A DNA stretch of 64,000 bases, taken from the NCBI GenBank assembly GCA_025449735.1, contig JANWIV010000003.1, positions 265,408 to 329,407 on the forward strand, written 5' to 3'. Every line of letters starts with the position of its first letter. Within the stretch, counting starts at the first letter, position 1. A program made the translations under genes and the position numbers. The notes below the pieces were generated by a model that was given only the letters and a program-made list of their open reading frames with translations, did no database searches and had not been told where the DNA came from. Origin of the DNA: Candidatus Microgenomates bacterium (GTDB lineage Bacteria > Patescibacteriota > Microgenomatia > UBA1406 > HO2-37-13b). This document shows positions 59,784-64,000 of the stretch, in pieces.

Positions 59784-60422
59784 ATGAAAAATAAAGAGGA
59801 CTTACTAAAGGAACAGTTGATTTTAAAAAATATTCCTTCTTCTACGCTTGCTAAATTGAGCCAGGTAGCGACTTTAAACACATTTGAACCAGGTGAGAAA
59901 TTGATGTATGAGGAAGATAAATCAAATAATATTCATTTCATCATCAAAGGAATTGTTTTGGTTTCCAATATGCTCGAAGACGGTACAATTGTGCCAATAA
60001 CATTACTTCATGAAGGGCAATCAGTGGGCGAAATGGGGCCGATTACTGATCGCCCGAGATCAGCGACAGTTGAGGCAATATCGAGCGTAGAAACGCTTGT
60101 CGTTTCACGCGATAATTTGAAATTAATTATGCAATCAGACCCAATTCTCAATGGAGTTTTTTTAAACGAATTATCCAGTCGAATTCGTCATGAAAACAAA
60201 ATTTTCCTAATCCAGAAAACGAAGCATTTGCCAGAAAAAGCCTGGCTCCTTCTTCAAGAACTGAGCCCTTATTTTGAAAATCAATCAATAAATCTCTCTC
60301 ATGAAAAATTAGCCGAACTAATTGGAGTGACTAGACCCCGATTGACAGAAGCACTTCATATTTTGGAAACCGAGCATAAAATCCAACTCTCTTTCAATAA
60401 TATCCGCGTTCTAAAACAATAA
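59784..60422 (+). CDS. Crp/Fnr family transcriptional regulator
   Basis: 212 residues from the ATG at 59784. A cyclic-nucleotide-binding-type beta barrel (about 15-115, with 'EGQSVGEMGPITDRPRSATVEAI', which has the R-S-A-T motif) and a C-terminal winged helix with 'LSHEKLAELIGVTRPRLTEAL'. There is no Fe-S cysteine cluster at the N-terminus, so an Fnr-like sensor is unlikely. The frame from 59637 overlaps the upstream gene and is rejected. A 14-bp palindrome follows the stop. Confidence 0.9.
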   Translation: MKNKEDLLKEQLILKNIPSSTLAKLSQVATLNTFEPGEKLMYEEDKSNNIHFIIKGIVLVSNMLEDGTIVPITLLHEGQSVGEMGPITDRPRSATVEAISSVETLVVSRDNLKLIMQSDPILNGVFLNELSSRIRHENKIFLIQKTKHLPEKAWLLLQELSPYFENQSINLSHEKLAELIGVTRPRLTEALHILETEHKIQLSFNNIRVLKQ

Positions 60423-60430
60423 TCCAACTT

Positions 60431-60444
60431 GTTCCCTTGGGAAC
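60431..60444. promoter_or_regulatory. 14-bp perfect palindrome, candidate operator or terminator stem
   Basis: GTTCCCTTGGGAAC lies 8 bases after the Crp-type gene and 37 bases before the HD gene. A tract of TTCTTCTTCT follows. It could be an operator for the regulator or a weak terminator; the sequence cannot tell which. Confidence 0.4.
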
Positions 60445-60481
60445 AGCCTTATTCTTCTTCTCTTGATATTCTTTGTTTAAC

Positions 60482-61360
60482 ATGAACAATCACGAAGTGT
60501 TCTCAAACAATCTGGAAGGGGTAGGAAGGGAAACAGTTATCTCAACAACAAACGGCATCGTGAACAATGCCTTAAGTGAAATAAGTGATTTTCATAAGGA
60601 TAAAGCTTATCATTCGATTGATCATACACAAATGATCATGCGTCGGGCAACCAAATTCTTAGAAATTGTCCGAGATGTTGAGCCTGAACTGGTGACGGAA
60701 CGCGATTTTGACCTGGTTCTAATTGCAGGGGCATATCATGATATTTATCAAGACTATGACGTCATTGATGGCAGGAGAGTGCGTAAAGCCCCATATAATG
60801 AGGAGGAGAGTGCTCATCGGGCAGCGGCCGAGATGGCGATTGCCACTGGGTGGGATGGCTCTCCAGCCTATTCTGATGATGAAATTGCTAGTGTAATGAC
60901 CGCTATTCACCATACTGTCCCTGCCTGGGATGTGGAAAACAGGACTGTCTATCAGCCGGAATTAAATGCGGAGAGCTCAATTCTATCTCGAGCGATTGCA
61001 TATGCCGACATTGGCACAGCCGCGATCGATGGGCCGGATCAAGCAATTCGCGACGCCGACAGGCTTTTTTTGGAAGATAATGTTGACCTTGTTGAAAAAA
61101 TTGCTTCTGGAACGGCCTCAGAAGAGGATAAAGCGGTAATAAAAGCGAAATTAGTCGGCTGGACACAAATCCAGGAGGGATTTATAACTGGAAGGCGAAA
61201 TCGATTAGATCTCGAGCTTGAGGGTCTCTCAGATGAGCTTAAAATAGCACTTAAAGACCGATTATTTGTCCATTATGAAGAGTCAATAATTGCTTTGCAA
61301 ACTCTGCTTGAAGAAAGGAAAGAGATGGAGTTTGAGGAATTAATAATGAGCCTAAGATAA
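60482..61360 (+). CDS. HD-domain phosphohydrolase-like protein
   Basis: 292 residues from the ATG at 60482. 'YHSIDHTQMIM' and 'LIAGAYHDIYQD' provide the HD-type metal ligands (His44, His48, His86-Asp87), with later His in 'AIHHTVPAWD' and Asp in 'IAYADIGTAAID'. HD enzymes cleave phosphoesters of nucleotides. Substrate unknown. It may belong with the Crp-type regulator upstream. Confidence 0.8.
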   Translation: MNNHEVFSNNLEGVGRETVISTTNGIVNNALSEISDFHKDKAYHSIDHTQMIMRRATKFLEIVRDVEPELVTERDFDLVLIAGAYHDIYQDYDVIDGRRVRKAPYNEEESAHRAAAEMAIATGWDGSPAYSDDEIASVMTAIHHTVPAWDVENRTVYQPELNAESSILSRAIAYADIGTAAIDGPDQAIRDADRLFLEDNVDLVEKIASGTASEEDKAVIKAKLVGWTQIQEGFITGRRNRLDLELEGLSDELKIALKDRLFVHYEESIIALQTLLEERKEMEFEELIMSLR

Positions 61361-61394
61361 GTTCAAATATATTTGGGAATTGAAGGTTGCAAGC

Positions 61395-61658
61395 TTAATT
61401 ATTCTTAAAGTATTCCTTCAGCATTTGATGTAAGGTTACTTTGCCTTTTGTTGTTTTGAAATATGCTTCACGTCGCTTAGCATCTTTTATATTTCGGTAC
61501 GCTTCGTAGAAGATTAAATCAAATGGAGCATATGCTTTAGTAGATAGCTCATCTCTACTGTTGTGCTCAATTAGTCTTCTCTTAAGATCATGTGTAAAAC
61601 CAGTATAAACAAAGTCTTTAACCTTGCTTTTTAGAATGTAGACGTAATAAAAGGTCAT
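61395..61658 (-). CDS. GIY-YIG nuclease family protein
   Basis: 87 residues. 'YYVYILKSK...FVYTGFTHDLKRRLIEHN' has the strand pair and Arg of the single-domain GIY-YIG (UPF0213/YhbQ) type, with 'FYEAY' giving the catalytic Glu. These small proteins are common in CPR genomes and may act in DNA repair. It is followed by the initiator tRNA gene region. Confidence 0.92.
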   Translation of the reverse strand: MTFYYVYILKSKVKDFVYTGFTHDLKRRLIEHNSRDELSTKAYAPFDLIFYEAYRNIKDAKRREAYFKTTKGKVTLHQMLKEYFKNN

Positions 61659-61781
61659 GGAGTTTAATAATTAAGCGAGACGTACTAGTCTCTACGATCC
61701 AGTACATCTCTGCCTCATCATTCACATTCATATTCATCTAGCTGCGCAGCGATGAACCTGAGAGTAGCGAATGGTTCGTTG

Positions 61782-61851
61782 TTGCGGGGCAAGGGATCGA
61801 ACCTTGTCTAGGAGATTATGAGCCTCCTGTGCTACCGTACACTACCCCGCG
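61782..61851 (-). tRNA. initiator tRNA-Met (anticodon CAT)
   Basis: On the minus strand the 5' end CGCGGGG pairs with CCCCGCA except for the first base: C1 opposite A72, the mark of an initiator tRNA. The anticodon arm is GGAGG-CTCATAA-TCTCC and the T-arm CAAGG-TTCGATC-CCTTG. The three G-C pairs usual in initiator anticodon stems are not present; the pairs nearest the loop are A-U, G-C and G-U. CCA is not encoded; the length is 70 nt with a four-base variable loop. Confidence 0.88.
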
Positions 61852-61920
61852 TCAGTATTATAACATAGTATCAGCCCTTTGAGCTTAGATACTGATGTAT
61901 AATTACTAAAACGAATTCTT

Positions 61921-62388
61921 ATGTCTATTCAAAATAATCACATTCACTTTGTCTGCTCAGGTAACCTCTATCGTAGTAGGCTCGCAGAAGCCTATTTAAA
62001 ATCAAAAAAACTCCAAAATGTAACAGCGTCATCAAGTGGTACGGACGCCGATAATCAGGGTAAAGGACCAATTATTTGGTATGCTTTGAGGCTAATTTAT
62101 CGAAATAACCTTTTACCTTTTATGAAAAATACATGGACTTTAACTCGGAAAGTACATCTCGAAAGCGCTAATATTGTTATTTTTATGGGACAAAATAACT
62201 TCGAATTTTGTCAAAAGTGGTTTCCAGAAGGCAAAAAATATGAGGTTTGGGAAATTCCTGATTTCGATGATAGAGAGTTGAATGGGAAGCCATTAAACAT
62301 TGAACAAGAATTAGAATATATTGAAAAATCTGAGGATGCTTTTAGTTTGATTACAAAAAAGGTTACAGATCTAGTCGTTACTTTATAA
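61921..62388 (+). CDS. low-molecular-weight protein-tyrosine-phosphatase-like protein
   Basis: 155 residues. 'FVCSGNLYRSRLAEAYL' has the CX5R P-loop (Cys12, Arg18), and 'IPDFDDRE' corresponds to the catalytic Asp loop. The family includes tyrosine phosphatases and arsenate reductases; the P-loop form favours a phosphatase. The ATG lies about 20 bases after a TATAAT box. It stands alone. Confidence 0.85.
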   Translation: MSIQNNHIHFVCSGNLYRSRLAEAYLKSKKLQNVTASSSGTDADNQGKGPIIWYALRLIYRNNLLPFMKNTWTLTRKVHLESANIVIFMGQNNFEFCQKWFPEGKKYEVWEIPDFDDRELNGKPLNIEQELEYIEKSEDAFSLITKKVTDLVVTL

Positions 62389-62395
62389 ACTGAGC

Positions 62396-62743
62396 CTATT
62401 TGTTCCAAAAGACCTCAATCCACTGTTTTGGAGGCGTTTTGTATATGGTTGGAGTTGGGGTCAAAGTCGGCGTAATTGCCGGTAAAATCACCGTCATCTC
62501 TCCGGGTTTAGTTAAATTGAGATTTTCTCTAATTTCACGCTCAACTATATAATAATCCTGTGATTGCTTGAGCTTGGTTTTAAGCTCTTTATTATTTTCT
62601 TTGAGCTCTTTGACCTCATCTTGAAATTGGGAATAGAACTCGAGCTTATCAGTGTATTCAAACAAATTTCGAGACAAAGAAAATAACAGTAGAAGAGCAA
62701 TAAATATAAATATAGTGTTTTTTAATAAGGGCGGTATGTTCAT
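62396..62743 (-). CDS. FtsB/DivIC-like septum formation initiator
   Basis: 115 residues. One helix (about 8-27), a coiled coil (about 35-65 with 'KELKENNKELKTKLKQS') and a C-terminal domain with 'YYIVEREIRENLNLTKPGEM', which matches the conserved end of FtsB/DivIC. A Thr/Pro-rich tail follows. It would act at the division septum. It converges on the LMW-PTP-like gene. Confidence 0.88.
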   Translation of the reverse strand: MNIPPLLKNTIFIFIALLLLFSLSRNLFEYTDKLEFYSQFQDEVKELKENNKELKTKLKQSQDYYIVEREIRENLNLTKPGEMTVILPAITPTLTPTPTIYKTPPKQWIEVFWNK

Positions 62744-62792
62744 CTAAAAATAAGCTTGCAATTTGACTTTCTATATGATATTATAGGTTTCC

Positions 62793-63635
62793 ATGGTTAT
62801 TCCAGATTTACGTGTACTTGTCAATCAATTTGTTGAATATCTCAAGAGCCAAGGCAAGTCACAACATACTATTGTAGCATATAAGAAAGACCTCGAGCAA
62901 TTCGTCGGTTATATTTCAGCGCGTGAAAAGTCTGATATTAAAGAGGTCAAAAAAGAGGATATTGAAGGTTTTATAAACAAACTGATCACTGATAACTACA
63001 CCAAGAAATCAGCCTCAAGAAAACTTAATTCAATAAGAACTTTTTTCCGCTATCTTAAGCAGGAAGATCTTTTAGCACAAAATCCTTCCCTTGAGGTGAG
63101 TCACCCGAAATATACCCAAGCACCACCTAGAATTCTTTCTAAGCTCGAATATCGGGCGCTTCGTGATTTTGCTCGTGATGATGCTCGAACCTATGTAATG
63201 GTGGAATTGCTACTTCAAACGGGTTTGAGAATTGGCGAGTTGGCTGAGATTAAAATTACTGATATTGAGGGAGATGGCTTGAAGCTTGGCAGCCGCGTCA
63301 TTCCACTAAATAAAGCCGTGCAGGACGCTGTAAAAGCTTATTCTGCGGTCCGACAGGAAACAGCTGATGAGCATTTGCTAGTCACTAAAACCGGTCGTCC
63401 TTTGCTTGTCCGCAATATTCGCAGCATTATCACTCGTTGCTTCCGTGAGGTCGGAATCGAAGATGCCAAAGTGCAAGACTTAAGAAATACCTTTATTGCC
63501 TATCAATTGCAAAATGGTGCCTCAATTTCATATATCGCCCGTATTGTCGGTCATCAAAGATTGTCTTCAACTGAGAAGTATCTTGAGCTTGTCAAGCAAG
63601 AAAACGAGAAAAAAGAGAAGCTAGGAGAACTTTAA
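62793..63635 (+). CDS. tyrosine recombinase (Xer-like) with altered HxxR motif
   Basis: 280 residues. A SAM-like N-terminal domain (about 8-95) and a catalytic domain with Arg146 ('TGLRIGEL'), 'VQDLRNTFIAYQL' where canonical Xer has HxLRHT (Gln228 and Asn232 replace His), His254 ('VGHQ') and the nucleophile Tyr263. Arg231 is kept. It probably resolves chromosome dimers. It has no adjacent insertion element. Confidence 0.88.
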   Translation: MVIPDLRVLVNQFVEYLKSQGKSQHTIVAYKKDLEQFVGYISAREKSDIKEVKKEDIEGFINKLITDNYTKKSASRKLNSIRTFFRYLKQEDLLAQNPSLEVSHPKYTQAPPRILSKLEYRALRDFARDDARTYVMVELLLQTGLRIGELAEIKITDIEGDGLKLGSRVIPLNKAVQDAVKAYSAVRQETADEHLLVTKTGRPLLVRNIRSIITRCFREVGIEDAKVQDLRNTFIAYQLQNGASISYIARIVGHQRLSSTEKYLELVKQENEKKEKLGEL

Positions 63636-63636
63636 A

Positions 63637-63672
63637 AACGAAACACGATACATGTAACGCGATACACAAGAT
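63637..63672 (+). repeat. CGATACATGTAAC repeat, copy 2
   Basis: Similar to 51618-51657: both contain an ACACGA..ACATGTAAC block followed by ATACACAAG. A CATACTTTATACTACATACTAA stretch follows before the RNase HI gene. Confidence 0.7.
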
Positions 63673-63726
63673 TTCACTTCAAATTACTGTTTTATCCTTG
63701 TATTCATACTTTATACTACATACTAA

Positions 63727-64000
63727 ATGGTAATTTCTGTTTTTACTGATGGGGGATCAAAAGGAAACCCTGGGCCGGCTAGCATTGGTATTGTCGCCTA
63801 TGATGAGGCAAAAAAGGAGCTTTTTCGTCATCGCGATGATATTGGTATTGCAACAAATAATGTTGCCGAATACAGTGCTGTTTTAAAAGCATTAACCCTT
63901 TTAAAACAGCAACTAACAAGTAACAAAATACAACCTACAAAAATTAATTTCTTTTCTGATTCAGAGCTACTCGTCAATCAGCTCAATGGAGTATACAAGA
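63727..64000 (+). CDS. rnhA: RNase HI-family protein (partial at window end)
   Basis: The frame runs from the ATG at 63727 to the window end (91 residues seen). 'FTDGGSKGNPGPASIGIVA' carries the first catalytic Asp, 'NNVAEYSAVLKAL' the Glu and 'FFSDSELLVNQL' the next Asp, as in RNase HI-type proteins. It would remove RNA from RNA-DNA hybrids. 'KQQLTSNKIQPTKI' lies between conserved parts and may be a repeat-derived insertion. The last catalytic Asp falls beyond the window. Confidence 0.85.
   Translation, partial: MVISVFTDGGSKGNPGPASIGIVAYDEAKKELFRHRDDIGIATNNVAEYSAVLKALTLLKQQLTSNKIQPTKINFFSDSELLVNQLNGVYK

Noticed and set aside
62793..63635. Phage or integron integrase
   Set aside because: No phage genes, attachment sites or cassettes nearby; size and N-terminal domain fit a chromosomal Xer protein.

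Overview
The window looks like a chromosomal segment of a Candidate Phyla Radiation (Patescibacteria) bacterium, most likely of the Microgenomates side; the lineage is an inference. It is AT-rich with compact genes and reads with the standard stop codons. It carries genes typical of these streamlined cells: a VirB4/PrgI/TraC-like module with TrbC-like pilin proteins, a SpoIID/LytB protein, an M23 peptidase with a permuted domain, a B12-dependent ribonucleotide reductase, endonuclease Q, and many short secreted or membrane proteins of unknown function. Three tRNAs, tmRNA and 5S rRNA are present, none with an encoded CCA end where this applies. There is no prophage, transposase gene or CRISPR array.

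Layout. 1-3.3 kb: membrane/envelope proteins, a stand-alone 5S rRNA gene and ribosomal protein S1. 3.5-8.3 kb (minus): a secreted Cys-rich protein, then trmD-comFC-AI-2E exporter-comM. 8.4-22.2 kb: yidD, unknown proteins, a cupredoxin, two GT-C glycosyltransferases, smpB-tmRNA, endonuclease Q, an O-antigen-ligase-like protein, and a 439-aa unknown gene flanked by 33-bp direct repeats. 22.2-27.2 kb (minus): HU, RNase Y, recX-recA and trxB, with tRNA-Pro. 27.2-30.9 kb (plus): HIT protein and the PrgI-TraC-VirB4 module. 30.9-33.7 kb: dnaN-dnaA, a DnaA-box cluster (probable oriC) and tRNA-Ala. 33.7-44.7 kb: M23 peptidase, IPP isomerase-like, FAD oxidoreductase, miaB, two ABC-2 permeases, rnhB, YqeY, exonuclease, a UbiA-type prenyltransferase and a PIN nuclease. 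45.8-51.3 kb: nrdR-nrdJ-pduO, then a cobalamin riboswitch ahead of an unknown zinc-ribbon protein and its 52-aa paralogous mini-ribbon. 51.3-64 kb: thioredoxin, ABC ATPase, SpoIID/LytB, three pilin-like proteins, GT2, a Crp-type regulator, HD and GIY-YIG proteins, initiator tRNA, FtsB-like protein, Xer recombinase and a partial RNase HI.

Three themes stand out. First, many genes have a TATAAT-like box 6-7 bases before the start codon, so the transcript would begin at or next to the ATG (leaderless); this corrects many starts. Second, the spacers are full of repeats: two related ~130-nt imperfect palindromes, a 153-nt structured element, GTCATTxTGAG elements, GC-rich AAAGCTT palindromes, and A-rich short repeats that also appear in frame inside MiaB, RNase HII, TrmD and endonuclease Q. 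Third, the B12 locus links B12-dependent nucleotide reduction, cobalamin adenosylation, possible NrdR boxes and a repeat-decorated cobalamin riboswitch to an undescribed zinc-ribbon protein; this is the best candidate here for an undescribed system.
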